From contig JALQPE010002363.1 of NCBI GenBank assembly GCA_030407315.1, forward strand, positions 59,908 through 123,907: DNA of 64,000 nucleotides. The letters are read 5' to 3'. The position numbers and the translations under genes are program-made. The notes beneath the pieces were generated by a model, which was not told where the DNA came from, made no database searches, and saw only the letters and a list, made by a program, of their open reading frames with translations. This stretch comes from Asparagopsis taxiformis (Eukaryota > Rhodophyta > Florideophyceae > Bonnemaisoniales > Bonnemaisoniaceae). Positions 9,708 to 21,600 of the stretch are shown here, piece after piece (the stretch's first letter is position 1; the number at the start of each line of letters is the position of its first letter).

Positions 9708-10605
9708 CCAGGGTGTTCGGCCACTAGGTCCCCAGCGAACCGGGAGAACCACGAAAGCGACGTCTCGGCGCAAGGACGGTCGGACTTCAGCTGCATGGGG
9801 ACGAGACGCGCGCAGAGAGGATCGGAACGATGGGGTCGAGAGGAGAAGGAAAGGGAGGTCGGTCACGGTTGCCAGGTGGGAGTCCAGAATGCGTGTTGAA
9901 GGGTCGGGTCTTATTCTGTTGGAGCCCCCCAATTTGGCCTCCACCGGGCGTCGGCCTGAGGGGAGGGCCGTGTCGTATGACGATTGGGCAATTAGACCGT
10001 GGAGTCCGAATTTTACAAAATTTCGTAATTTTTAACCCTAGCCTAAACGGTGTCGACGGCCAACTCTATTGGAGTGTCGCGCCGCCACTAGTCTATATAA
10101 TGACCGATAGTACCGTACGATGGAGAGGGGAGATCATCATCCCTGAGTAAAAAATACTAAACTACTTTTCCCTCTTTTAATTCTTCGCGCCTTTGCGCCT
10201 ATCCCGCGTGCAAATAGACACGCCAACAAACAGTACAAGACAAGTCTGGACAGTGTGTCCTGGACTGGGTCGAGTGTTCCACTACGCCTTGCGTGGCCTC
10301 TTCACACCTGCTGGATAGTATCTCGTGAGTTTATTGTGAGCCAATCAGCTCAGCGCTTTTATCCCCAGTGCGCTTTTCCATCCTCTCGAGGTGGCTGGGT
10401 CCGCCGTTGGAATTGCGGGGCCACACCTAAAGACAGCCTGTGACGACAAAAGGGGAAGGCTCTCAGAAATCGCAAATTAAAAGCCCCAAACGTTTACTTT
10501 TTGGAATCTATTGTGAAACTATTCTTCAGAAATGTCGAAATTACTGAAATTAAAACCTTGAGAAATGGATGAAGATCAAGTGTTTTCTCCTGTCATACCA
10601 TGAGC
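9708..10605. other. Intergenic region
   Basis: Frames here overlap the 5' flank of the H3-mimic gene and show no recognisable domain. The stretch 10010-10150 has a TATA-like ctatataatgac, which could be the promoter of the opposite-strand gene's element or an LTR remnant. I could not match it to the sequence before 6039. Confidence 0.3.
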
Positions 10606-11748
10606 TCAACTTGAGGCTTGTGTCGTTGTCGGATGTTCCTGCTCTGCTTCACCTTCCACCTGATGTGCATCAATGGATCCCGAATTGTTTGCTTGATTCC
10701 TCCTCGTCCAGAGGACGCCAAGTACAACCAGAGCGAGTAAGGAAACGCCTGCAATGACACCACCGACAACTGCAGCAACATTCAATCCGCTAGAAGCGGC
10801 AGAAACGGGAGCCGCTCGTCCTCCAAAGATCGACTGCGCGCCCAGCGTCGTTGTGAAAATGGCACCTTGCGATTGCATCCATGGAATGAAATTACTGATC
10901 CTAATGTAAACTCCTGGAGCTCCTGGGGCTGCGCATTCGAATCCAAACGACACCACGCCCACTTGCACCGGGTTGCCATTGGCGTCATATTGGAACGCTG
11001 GACCCCCGCTGTCTCCCTGGCACGAATCGCAACCTCCGCGATCATATCCAAGGCATAGTTGTGACGCAGGGTCCAAATCCTCGCCACCATCGCCGTTGTA
11101 GAACTGCCTGCACAGGAACATAGATGCGACGGGCACGTCAACTTGTCGAAGGATGCCGTCAGCATCGGACGGATCCACTTCGACATCTTCTTCCTCACCC
11201 ATGAATACTGTCACGCCAAAGCCGGCCACTCGGGCAAAGCTTCCTTGTGCGGGCAGCGATGGATTGGAATTGATGAGCATGAAATTTGTCGGCGGTGCGG
11301 GTTGTTGCAATTGTATAAGTGTAATGTCGAATAGGTTGAAACCGTCCCTGTACTGCGGATGGTCGATCACTCTTGCGATAGGTATGTCGGTGCCGTCGAA
11401 TGCGATTTCTGTGGCGCCCACTGTGACTATGAAGTCGGTTGTGATTTCGCAATGCGCGGCCGAAATAACCCAGAAGGATGAGATTACCGAACCGGTACAA
11501 AAAGTGGTGAAGTCAAAGTCGGCAATTACGGCCAGTACACTTGCGATGCGTGAAGAGGTTACAAAGTCGCCACCGACGATACGCGGCACGACTGCTTGTC
11601 GATTGACGGATGTCAATTGACGAGTTGGCACGTCAAATGGGAGTATGACGGGACATATTGTGTTTTGACGCGAGGAGTGCGGTAACCTGACGGCTGTAGT
11701 CGCATGCAAGCAGAGTAGGGCGAAAAGCACTGCACTGGTGAGAGACAT
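10606..11748 (-). CDS. Membrane-anchored trypsin-like serine protease 1 (single exon)
   Basis: A 380-residue S1-family protease. I chose the ATG at 11748 because it starts a signal peptide (MSLTSAVLFALLCLHATTA). A conserved CPVIL motif follows, then the activation site PR|IVGG. The catalytic residues are visible: His in SAAHC, Asp in LFDITLIQL and Ser in QGDSGGP. The S1 residue six positions before the Ser is Asp (GGCDSCQGDSGGP), which predicts cleavage after Arg or Lys. After the protease domain comes one transmembrane helix (VAAVVGGVIAGVSLLALVVL) and a short hydrophilic cytosolic tail. Unlike three of its relatives it has no intron before the catalytic Ser. It probably acts at the cell surface; its substrate is unknown. 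Confidence 0.88.
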   Translation of the reverse strand: MSLTSAVLFALLCLHATTAVRLPHSSRQNTICPVILPFDVPTRQLTSVNRQAVVPRIVGGDFVTSSRIASVLAVIADFDFTTFCTGSVISSFWVISAAHCEITTDFIVTVGATEIAFDGTDIPIARVIDHPQYRDGFNLFDITLIQLQQPAPPTNFMLINSNPSLPAQGSFARVAGFGVTVFMGEEEDVEVDPSDADGILRQVDVPVASMFLCRQFYNGDGGEDLDPASQLCLGYDRGGCDSCQGDSGGPAFQYDANGNPVQVGVVSFGFECAAPGAPGVYIRISNFIPWMQSQGAIFTTTLGAQSIFGGRAAPVSAASSGLNVAAVVGGVIAGVSLLALVVLGVLWTRRNQANNSGSIDAHQVEGEAEQEHPTTTQASS

Positions 11749-11816
11749 GGTGCTCGGTATGTGCCGTTTGCTAGACTTGGGCGGGAGGTGCAGCTGTGCA
11801 ACGAACATGAGCTCGG

Positions 11817-11822
11817 TTTATA
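11817..11822 (-). promoter_or_regulatory. TATA box of protease 1
   Basis: TATAAACC on the minus strand, 69 bp before the ATG. The same TATAAACC octamer precedes the receptor-like gene and the Copia gag. Confidence 0.5.
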
Positions 11823-12562
11823 TGCGGAAGATATGTTGAGAATTAGCAAGGATTGCGGGGGGATGGCTGCACAGATAATGGAGGGGGATCATGCAAAGTA
11901 TATTATTGGATAGATCAGCAGAAGAAGCATCCTTCGCTGAGGATTATAGAGGAACGTATACAAGCACAACGGTACAGAATGGGGCAGATTGTGGGCACAG
12001 TAGATGCAAAAGCTACAAAGGCTATCATAGTATGTTATAAAGGCTTCCTAAATTGCATGGTGATAGCACAGCTATAGTGTTGCCGAGATTATACGTACGC
12101 ACATCACGCTAGCGCACTGCGCACGCTGGCATGATACGAGAAGACGAGATCATAAAGACGGTTTTTCACTTATGACGCAAGGCGGGGGAGTCACAGTCCG
12201 TTAGATTGTTGGGTGCTGTGGAATAACATTACTTTGTTTCTTCTTTTGTAAGCACTCGAATCATGTTGCCCCAACTGGAATGTATGAGCTCAAAATAGCG
12301 CACCGCCGCGCTGCGTCGATATTTCCCCCAGGTGTTGCCGTCATGTTTCGCAATATCGCCTGTTCAACAAGTGAGCTCCGAGGCAACCCGCTGCAAGTGT
12401 TGGTCGAACACGCCGTTTACTTTATCTACACATGTTAGTGCTTGCGTAACCGTCACTAAGGAAAGATGGTCGACCGCGAGTTGAGTTGCAAACTTGCCGT
12501 GGTATTAACAGTTGGTATTTGTATATACATGCCATCGAAACCGATACATTGAGCATGCTGTG
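11823..12562. other. Intergenic region
   Basis: About 740 bp between protease genes. I see no coding frame with recognisable features and no repeat. Confidence 0.5.
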
Positions 12563-14231
12563 CTATTTCAAATTTCCCGCTTGATCATTTCCTGATGATG
12601 CTTGTCCGTCATTCACTCTGTGCGCTTGATCCAGCGGCACAATCTCTGTCGCGTTTTCAAATCCCTCCGCTGGCGCTTCCGCTTGATAAGAATCCGTGTA
12701 CGACAATGTTCCCATATCTTGTGATACAACCGCTCCGATTTGATTCCTATTTGAATAACCAGTCTGCTGTGATTGCGCCGCTTCTACCGGCCCGATTTGT
12801 TCTGCTTCCTCGCCCGTGGGGTATCCGTACGTCGGCATCGGCTGCACAGCAGCAGTCATTGTCGGTTGCTGATGCATATATGTTGGTTGCGTATCAGGTT
12901 GGCGTGCTGGCGTTTGTAAAGGTCGCTGAAACGGCTGTGCGATTTCTATAGCGGATTGATGCACAGGCGCGTGCTGAACATCAGGGTGGTAGGCATTGAT
13001 GGGATGCGTTGGATACTGCGTGTTGGGAGGATATGATGGTGCTTGTGCCGGCATAGGCATCAGTGATGCTGAGTACAGAGCGGGGTCTACATCGCTTTGA
13101 GATCCGTGAGCGCGCGTTTTGTTAACGACGAATGCGATACCGATGAGGACCACTGCGATAAGTGCTGCGCCTCCCGCTGCGGCGCCGATGATTAAGGGTG
13201 TGTTGGTGCCAGAATCGTCCACGCCCCTGTTGGCGATTGAGGAGAATACTGCGTTAGTTGATGAAGATTCGATGAAATCCGCGCCTTGTTCCCGCATCCA
13301 TGCTATATGCGCTGAGGTGCGGACATATACGCCTGGTGCGTTTGGTCGGGCACATTCAGCTCCAAATGACACGATGCCCACTTGAACTGGGTTGCCCTGT
13401 TCGTCATATTGGATGAGAGGACCTCCGCTGTCGCCCTGGCTGCGCGATGGAATGGTATGGGTGGGAAAGCGAGTGGGTGGTTAGATGAGCTTGTGTGAAG
13501 AGAGGCTATGTGATGGAGCATAGGCGGTATACGTACCAAGAATCACAACCACCGTCTGGATAACCAGCGCAAAGTTGCATTCCGAAATCTAAATTTAGGT
13601 ATGTACGTTGACAAACCTCGTTGACGGAAATGGGAACGTCAACTTGTCGTAGTAGTAGACCGGATGAAGCGGGGTCTGGGGAATTGAATTCTGTGACGCC
13701 ATATCCCATGACTCTGGCAAAACTGTTTGACACGGGACTAGAGTCGTTGACGTTGACAGCCATGAAGAGTGATGACGAAACCGGCGAGGCGAGTTGAACG
13801 AGCGCGATGTCGTAACCGTTGTTAGCGCTGAACCTTGGATGTCCAACTGCGAATCGAATACGACGTCCATTTCCAGAGAGAGCGCTTTCAGAGCCGACGG
13901 CAGCCACCCACGAAGTCGTTACACGGCAATGGGCTGCTGTGATTATCCACTGCGGCGAAATGAGAGAGCCTGAACAGATGCCGTTGCTTCGTGTAGCGCG
14001 AAGTGCCACGAGAGCAGGACGCAAGCGGTCGGAAATAATGGCACCGCCAACGATACGAGGTTGGCGAACTGCTAATGACGACGACGACGACGACGACTGC
14101 GCGATGCGAGCTGGAGGATCAAACTGGAGCACTACGGGACACTGTTGGCGAGACAGGAAGGGGAGTTGGGAGGCATGGAGATTGGGCAGCAGGAGAAGGA
14201 AGAGGAAGAAAGTTAGCGGTAGAGTGGACAT
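12563..14231 (-). CDS. Membrane-anchored trypsin-like serine protease 2 (two exons)
   Basis: Exon 1 is 14231-13537 and exon 2 is 13439-12563. The 97-nt intron (gtacgt...gcag) splits the Cys codon just before QGDSGGP. The product is 523 residues: signal peptide ([15 protein letters not shown]), CPVVL motif, PR|IVGG activation site, His in TAAHC, Asp in GYDIALVQL and Ser in GDSGGP. The S1 residue is Asp, so trypsin-like specificity is expected. A transmembrane helix ([22 protein letters not shown]) is followed by an unusually long Pro/Gln/Tyr-rich cytosolic tail of about 150 residues, much longer than in its relatives. Such tails often bind SH3, WW or trafficking proteins; that role is inference. 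An in-frame ATG at 14258 is less likely because it adds residues before the signal peptide. Confidence 0.85.
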
Positions 14232-14529
14232 TGTGGATGACGGGAATGGTGATTGCAAGCGCGGTCGTTGATTTGTGTCAACATCAAGATGTTAAAAAGG
14301 GGTAGTAAGTGTGGAGCGGATACATAAAGGGTGCAACACGACAATGATGCATGGTTGGACGACACACGTGCCATGACGGATCATCTTTTAACTTACTGCG
14401 TCATCATCAATAATGGCGAACGAAATCGAGTTTCTTCACTTCCACGCGAGTACCCACGACTGACCGTCAATTTATTTTTTCTGGTTTTCTGCCTGAACGT
14501 TGTATTTTCCATCGCCCAGCAGGGTCCGA

Positions 14530-16246
14530 TCAGGCAACAAGGTCCAAATTGGAGTGGGTAGAATCAAATGATTCTCCGACACTATACGTCAAGCTCTTCT
14601 CTGACGTGCACTCCGCTTTTGGCCTCCGCTTTCCACCTGGTGCAACTATCATGCCTAGAAACACCAACGCGCAAGCGATCCAAATCGTGACGAAGAAGAA
14701 TCGCAACCGATGAAAGTTGAGTCGCGTCGAACGTCCATTCCAACACTGCCCGATACCCTGCCGATCCATGAACTGTTCTATCGTGTCCAGTTCGCCATTC
14801 ATTGCCAATTGCAGCGTGGCCGTGATAAAGGCTTCCCCCAGACTCGAGTTTTTCGGAAGAAGAAATGATAGTCCGCCTGTGAAAAATGGCTCTCCGGTTG
14901 CGACTAGCTCGCCGCAATATCTTCCATTTGCAAAGTACGACACTGTTGACGCCAGCAGTAGAAAGTAGTCGCATTTCTTCTGCCGCAATAACTCCGCGCC
15001 CTCTTCATATGTTTTGACAAAGAGTGGTGATCCTATGTCTCTATCTTGGTAACACGCGCTGCAGTGAGTTGGATCGCATTCTTCTCGGTTAGTTTCGAAT
15101 ATCACCTGTTTCAGACCAACGATATGGTGGACAACGTACGAAGTTTGAATGGCTTTTTGCCAAAATACTTGCGCAACACCATTGGCTGGAATGCATAAAC
15201 GCTCTGGTTCGATGCGGCAACTCTTCAAGTCTTCGATTGAGCGAAATTTGCTCTGGTACGTCTCCCGGAGCAAAAATGTTCTAAACCACAAAAGCGCATG
15301 TGCAATCAAACGCGTTAGTGGATGAAAGTTGAGTGCCTGTCACGAAATTCAATGGCTGCAAACTTACGTCATGGATGCCTCATATGAGAGGATCAATATC
15401 AGCCCACTGATCAAGATGATGTAGTTGAGTGACCAACAACTCTTGAGATTATTATCCGTGCCATCTGTTTGACCAATGATAGTGTTCACTGCAAGCAGAC
15501 GCCAAAATCGAAAACTGTTAGTACAAGCTGTGAACAAACTGAAATTGCGATGTATCCTGCCGTGCGAGTGACCTACTTGTACTCTTCAAAGCGCGTTTCA
15601 TTCGTCGTAACACCTCACTTTTAGCTATCCAGTGCTGAACGCGTTTCCACCAACGCTCGCTGTCGTGTAGCGGAACATACTCCTCTCCAGGCGGCTCAAA
15701 ACGCGAGCCAAAAACTTTCAGGAAAGAGAACAACAGCACGAGACTTGCGATACACAGCCACAAATCCAGCGAAAATGCCTGGAAGAAGAAACTGCCACCA
15801 TGATCCGCGTTTAAATTGTCAATGTGCGTCAAAATGCCAAACACATTATTCAAGAACGGCGGAACGAACAATACAAGCTTCTGTCTCTCCTCGGTCTGCA
15901 CCCATCCTGCAACACCAAGATCGCATTGGCATGCTTCGTCGTCGCGGATCGTTCCATCGGGCTGTGTACATTCTGCTAGCATTTCAACAAATCCGTTGAA
16001 ACCGACGATCGTATTGTCGCGAGGCGAGAACAATTTCAATGTTTCACAACGAAAACCGAGTTTCTGCTCCAGTTTGTCCAGATAATCAATGCCTATTCCT
16101 TCAAATCCTGAATCGGTTTTGCGTTCTATTATTATGGGCGTCTCGCGCAACGTGCAACAGCGCAGTTTGAGACCCTCGAGTGGTCTGTCTTTTGAATGGG
16201 CGACTGTGAGAAGGGCTAGAAAGATGAACGTGAACATGTGAAACAT
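14530..16246 (-). CDS. Ionotropic glutamate receptor-like channel (three exons)
   Basis: Exons are 16246-15577, 15488-15368 and 15280-14530, with 88- and 87-nt GT-AG introns; the product is about 513 residues. A signal peptide (MFHMFTFIFLALLTVAHS) leads into ligand-binding lobe S1 (GIGIDYLDKLEQKLGF; DLGVAGWVQTEERQ). M1 is LDLWLCIASLVLLFSFLKVF. The middle exon carries a short pore-like segment (NTIIGQTDG) and helix M3 ending SYEASMTTFLL, which corresponds to the SYTANLAAFLT signature of animal receptors. Lobe S2 includes the segment starting GEPFFTGGLSFLLPKNSSLG. M4 (FFFVTIWIACALVFLGMIV) and a short tail follow. There is no N-terminal ATD/LIVBP domain, so it is compact, like insect IRs or bacterial GluR0 plus M4. 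The ligand is unknown; the usual ligand Arg is not obvious to me. Confidence 0.8.
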
Positions 16247-16301
16247 TTCGGACTATTGGCATATTGAGATCACGAATGAAATTATGCTTGTATGGACTGG
16301 G

Positions 16302-16307
16302 TTTATA
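16302..16307 (-). promoter_or_regulatory. TATA box of the receptor-like gene
   Basis: TATAAACCC on the minus strand, 56 bp before the ATG at 16246. Confidence 0.5.
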
Positions 16308-17229
16308 TCTACATGGAGAGGCGACGATACTTATAGAGAGTTTGCAGACTGTCGTCATTGTTGTAGACATATTATGGTTTGGGCGAATTAACTTGTTTTT
16401 ATATTTGGTGCGTGTATGGTCGCTGTGTAATCTTAATTGAAGTCATTTGCATCGCCATAACAAAGTACAGGAAGTACACGTATATTGGAGAGTCGGTCAC
16501 ACAAGAGAACAAGGCAAAGCTTAGGGTTTCGAAGCGAATTGGAGATCACAGAATACATGTATTGGCTATCGTGTATCCCGATATACTGAGCGAAAAATAT
16601 CTGGTTGGTAAACTGGGTTGGGGCAGTGTTGGTGAGTAGCTACACTGTAACTACAGAGCAAATGACGGAAGCCGCAGTCGCATGTGTGAAGCACGCAAAT
16701 CTTGCAGCATTGTTACCAAATGGATTTCCAAACCTCAGATTCGTTCACCCAAATTGGATGGCTGCAGATCGCGTAGGCAGATTCGAGAAAAAACATTATC
16801 AACGTGTAACGCCGTCATGTATACTGATATACTATGATGCTATCAGTGATAGGACCAACCTATCAGTGATAGGACCAACCTCTGGATTGCGAGTGACCAA
16901 TAGCGCAACTAATCCAAGAACATTCGTGATATAGTGAGCCGTCGAGGCGGTTATAGCGCTGATTAAATTTCTCATTTATTTTGTAGGATTCGTCGATAGG
17001 CGTGTATTCCATATTGACTTACCCTTTTCGAGTGTTGCATCCTCTCCACGTCCAGCCATTCATGAGATGACTGGTCCTTTATGCGGCGCAAATACATTGT
17101 CACGGAAAACACGGCGTTTACACCCTATGGTAAAGACGGTATCTAACTTTACTAAACAACTACTTGCTACTCATTCAAATCCACATGCTGTATGTACAGA
17201 CAACAATAAACGCAATATGTGCAGATTAC
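16308..17229. other. Intergenic region
   Basis: AT-rich; no supported gene. It contains a perfect 20-bp tandem duplication at 16841-16880, described separately. Confidence 0.5.
16841..16880. repeat. Perfect 20-bp tandem duplication
   Basis: TATCAGTGATAGGACCAACC occurs twice head-to-tail. Each copy, with its preceding C, holds the palindrome CTATCAGTGATAG. Confidence 0.9.
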
Positions 17230-18639
17230 TTATCGTCCAGGTGATACAGGGTGAACCGTTGCTGCTATATCTGCACTATACACAACATTGCCATGCGGCA
17301 AGAAAGGCGATGTAGGTTGGCTCACACCGGTTGCAAGCATATTTGGTTCAATGAGGTGGGGGCCGTTTGGAGAGATTTGTTCAATGGGTTGCACGGGTAC
17401 AGCCATCACATTAGCAGACTTCCTTCTGGCACAAATACGGTTCAAGATGGCTAACACCAACAACGATAATGCCACCACTCCCAACGCAATGCCAACAATG
17501 ATGCCAGTGTCAATACCGTCATCCGATTCAAGGCTCTGGGCCATATTTGGCACACGTGCCAAAAGCTCGTCGGCAAACACGGCGTTGGTTTCAGTAGCCT
17601 CTGTAAAGTCCACATTGATTTGTCGCAGCCATTCTCTATGCGGGTTCGTTCGCGAAAACACGGATGGAAAGTTGGGTTCGGCGCACATTCGTCCGAATGA
17701 TACGATACCGAACTGCACCAGATTTCCATCTGCGCTATACTGGAATAACGGACCGCCACTATCTCCCTGACTGTGTCGTTTGAAGATGATGAACAAGGTT
17801 AGTACATGAATGAGATGAAATGGAATGACAATTCATATGCTTGCAACGGAAGCAACGTACCATGGAGAACAACCGCCACGATTATATCCAGCGCAAATCT
17901 GTAGTCGGGTATCAACCGCATTGCCGAAAGTACGCTCACATTGAAGATCACGCGTGATAGGAATATCAACCTGTCGCAATCTGAAGCGATCAGCCAGCGG
18001 TTCCGCATCCATGAACACGGTGACGCCGTACCCCATCGTTCTCGCAAAGGAATTTGGCAGTGGTATGGCGGGATTCACATTGAGCCTGAAGAACGGCGTA
18101 CCCTCAGGCACTGCATTAGCCAAGCGCACAGCTGCGATATCAAAACCGATGCCACGACCGGTGAGAGCGAAATTGGGATGCGGAAAAGCCTCTTGCACAC
18201 CAATTACCGTGCCACCTCTAAAGGACACTTGACCACCGCCAATTAGCAACTGTTCCGCCCCCACAGCGACCAGCGAATCGGAGTCTGTTTCACAATGCGC
18301 AGCCGTCAGCACCCAGCGTGGTGAGATAATAGTTCCAGTGCAATGGCCGCGTCCATTGAACACGACGCCGACACTGTTCTGCAGATTCTGCGAGGCGAAA
18401 TTGCCGTTGACAATGCGCGGCGTGACTTGGCGCTGCGTGATGTTGGCAGCAAAGGTGAAGACGGGTGCAGTGGAGGTGTCTTCGCTACGCGCAAATCCAG
18501 ATGGAGGGTCTGGTGCGAGCACAATAGGACATATCTCGTTTCCGTTCTGTCGTTCTAGCAGCTGCAGTGCCGGATGGGCGGCACCGAGGGCGAACAGAAG
18601 GACGTAGAGCGCGAGACTGTGCATGGTGCTCGTTGACAA
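17230..18639 (-). CDS. Membrane-anchored chymotrypsin-fold protease 3 (two exons)
   Basis: Exon 1 is 18639-17861 and exon 2 is 17770-17230; the 90-nt intron lies at the same codon as in protease 2. The product is 439 residues: signal peptide (MHSLALYVLLFALGAAHP), CPIVL motif, PR|IVNG activation site, His in TAAHC, Asp in GFDIAAVRL and Ser in QGDSGGP. The S1 residue is Ser (GGCSPCQGDSGGP), and the residue usually Gly at the pocket wall is also Ser (PSVFSR). Specificity should therefore not be tryptic; chymotrypsin-like or restricted cleavage is more likely. A transmembrane helix (GIIVGIALGVVALSLLVLAIL) and a tail of about 80 residues follow. Confidence 0.85.
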
Positions 18640-21600
18640 CTAGGTGACTGCGGTTCGGCATGGTTGGAGATGCATGATTATGAAGTAGAGCGAGGAGGGA
18701 AGCTTGTTCGTTGGGAGGAATGTAACAGCGGTGCGAGATATGAATGAGAGGCAACGATGTGCTGGCAAGAGAAATTTCTCTGTTGATTTACAATGATCTT
18801 ATTTATTGGAAAAAGTGAATGCGATTGATTGTCATTGAGTAACGACTTTTCTACCCTCAATGCTGCAACTCGCGTTAGACCGAAGCGCTGCCACTCAACA
18901 TTGTTTCCTCGCCGATTGTGCTAACATAACATAATTGTGCTGTTCACCAGTTGATGTCGCAGCAACCGGATGTGGTCGAGGGTTGATATCGTCCCAGCTT
19001 TGCAAAGATTTGTGCGTCGTGCACAACGGCCGGCGAGATCGGGAAACAATTTGGCTGCCGATGATTCGTGCAAAAAGTGTACGCCGCGGAAAACACCAGC
19101 CATCGAGATAGGGTATCGCCATGCCGGCCATTGAAATGATGTGAAAGGGGAATTCATCGATGTCACATAGTGGGACAGCACTTGGAATCAACGTATCGTT
19201 GTGAGTTTTCGTGTCGATATGTCAAGGCATGCGCTTGTCATTGGTGAAAGGTTTTCCAAGCCAGCCGAAGACATAATTTAATCGGGATGGATCTATCAGT
19301 CAGCCGTCCATAGTACGCGTAGCTACGTATCCTTTTTCATCCTTAACACGGCTTGGTTGAGCGGAAACGGTTCATACACTGTGGTTGGTTGTCGATAGCA
19401 GTTGTGGGACGACTGCAACGTGGTAGCGGGCGTGGCCCGATAGGACCATGAAGCATATGTATGCGGACAGGTGTCCGTAGCTCACATTGTGTTTATCATG
19501 AATATCTAACAGGCCAACAATTTCACGGAAAGTACACCCAATCAACATGAAACAAATACTCATTGGCTGAGCGCACACCTCCATGAATGAGCAACGCACA
19601 TATTGGCGCTGGACTCCACCTCCTTACGCTATCCCCTCCACGCGTGCTCATCCAAAACGTCCAGACATGCCTACAACACTTTTCTCCATCTCCACGTTTT
19701 TTTCTTTTCGCCAATAGTGAATGGTCCCCAAACCACCTCATTGTTCCTTGATGTTTGCGTCATAGGTTGACAGGCAGTGCTCGGCTGGATATCTACATAG
19801 ACATTTTCAACGGCCCGACGACATCCTATTACCCGTGTAGTGACTGTACCCTTTCTGCCAGCCATCATACTCACCGTTTTGTTCATATTCCTCACCCACA
19901 ACCATATGGGACGAACCCCCCCTCTCTCTCTTACGATTCCTGCCCAATCGTTGTGCATCTCGATCCGCCATGATTCAGGAATTCTCGTGGCCCGCGCCTC
20001 TCCACTAAGAATTATCTCCAATATGATCGCGCCCACCGGCATAATTCACTCAGCTCCGCAGTAAACTGAACAACAACTTGGGAAGAGCAAAATAGCTTTG
20101 CTTTGCATTCTGCATCAACGCGACTGTTGTTATGAGGTCACACCGAGTCATCTTGCAGGTTACGAATGATTCAATATAGTCTTGTTCACTGCAAGTAATT
20201 TGGGAATCTTCAACGCAACTCTAGATGTCACTTGAGCGGTTAGTGAAGACAGGACTATCCAAAACAAGCAAACGTTGATTAAAGAGAGGGGCTTTGGGGC
20301 CTATGAGTGTAAAGTGCTTGATGTAAATTATTCTGTCAATGATGTAAACTATCTACGGTAAGAAGTTGTTTATGTGGCACCTGTATAAACCGACAATTCC
20401 ACATTACAATAAGCGAATAACGATAGCTATCTCTGTATATTCGACCATGTTTACAGTACTCTAGTACGTAGAGACGTTGGAGTACACTATTTTCGAACAA
20501 ATCCAAATTGTGTAATTTAATCATCACAACACACGTTGTACTTGCGGTCATCGAGGATATCAGCGGTGTTGACTCGCACCAAGATTCTTCGCGACCAATT
20601 CGAGTAATATAAAACTGGAGCATGAGTTGTCCATTCGAATTGGACAACCAAAAACTTGCGCAATACCGGACGGAGCGGTTCTGGTCACACAGACTCCAAA
20701 TTGTGCTAAAGTGTATTCTCCGAGCTGGACGATATTTTATAAATTGTGAAACCGCTCAACACTCTACTTCCCATCTCGAATGGAAAGAATTCTGGTTGTA
20801 CGAGTTGCAGTGACAACGTGGTGAGGAAAGTGTGTCCGAAACAGTGTTGTCAATGTCTCCGGTTTCTTCCCAGGGCCGTCAATCAAGGCACAGTTGGATG
20901 CACAAATTACATACAGCAAAACAGGGCGTGACGTAGAATAAGAAGCGTGCTATGGTAATTTTATCAGACATTATTTTCTAAGTGGTACGGAGCAGAGTTG
21001 GTGTGTGTGCTTCTGAAACGTCTGATACGATGCGTTTACAGTAGCAGAACAAGTACACCGATACCGTTTTATGATGACGCTCAATTTGGGTTTGGGCTCA
21101 TGCAACAAAGCTGTAATAAACGGTGTGCTCTTCAATCCGTCCCCATCTTGTTGGAATCGCGGCTCGGATGGCATATGTATACATCGCTCATACTCTAATT
21201 CTATACAGTTTGCAAATAACGCATACCGTGGGATTGCCAGCTCTGTCTGAATTTCTCTTCCTTCCTCGTCGTGGTATGATGGCAGACAATTAAATTAGAA
21301 GCGGTTTACAGCGACGATTTCGTACACTAGCGAGTTGCCTTGGACGAAAAAGTCGGCCTTCCACTGCGAGAGTGGATACTTTTGTCGCGATCTAGAAGGG
21401 GCTCGTAGTGGGGAGCAGGTAGAAACTAGTGGACAAGCGTAGGAACTGCAAATTTGGGGTCGTACTAACCGTGGTTTGGCGTGTGCAGAATATTGTCGTG
21501 ACGCGCCATTAGAGTGGGCAGCTTGGGTGATTTGGCAGAGGTTCTGTAGGCTAGAAAATGATTATAGATTGGCAATCGTTGAGACGGCTGTAAGTGTGGG

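Noticed and set aside
9708..9944. 79 in-frame codons before the H3-mimic ATG
   Set aside because: An H3-like tail needs its own start to expose Ala1. The upstream residues look like random translation.
9950..10450. 3' LTR of the gypsy-type element
   Set aside because: I found no stretch matching 5592-6038, so there is no LTR pair to support it.
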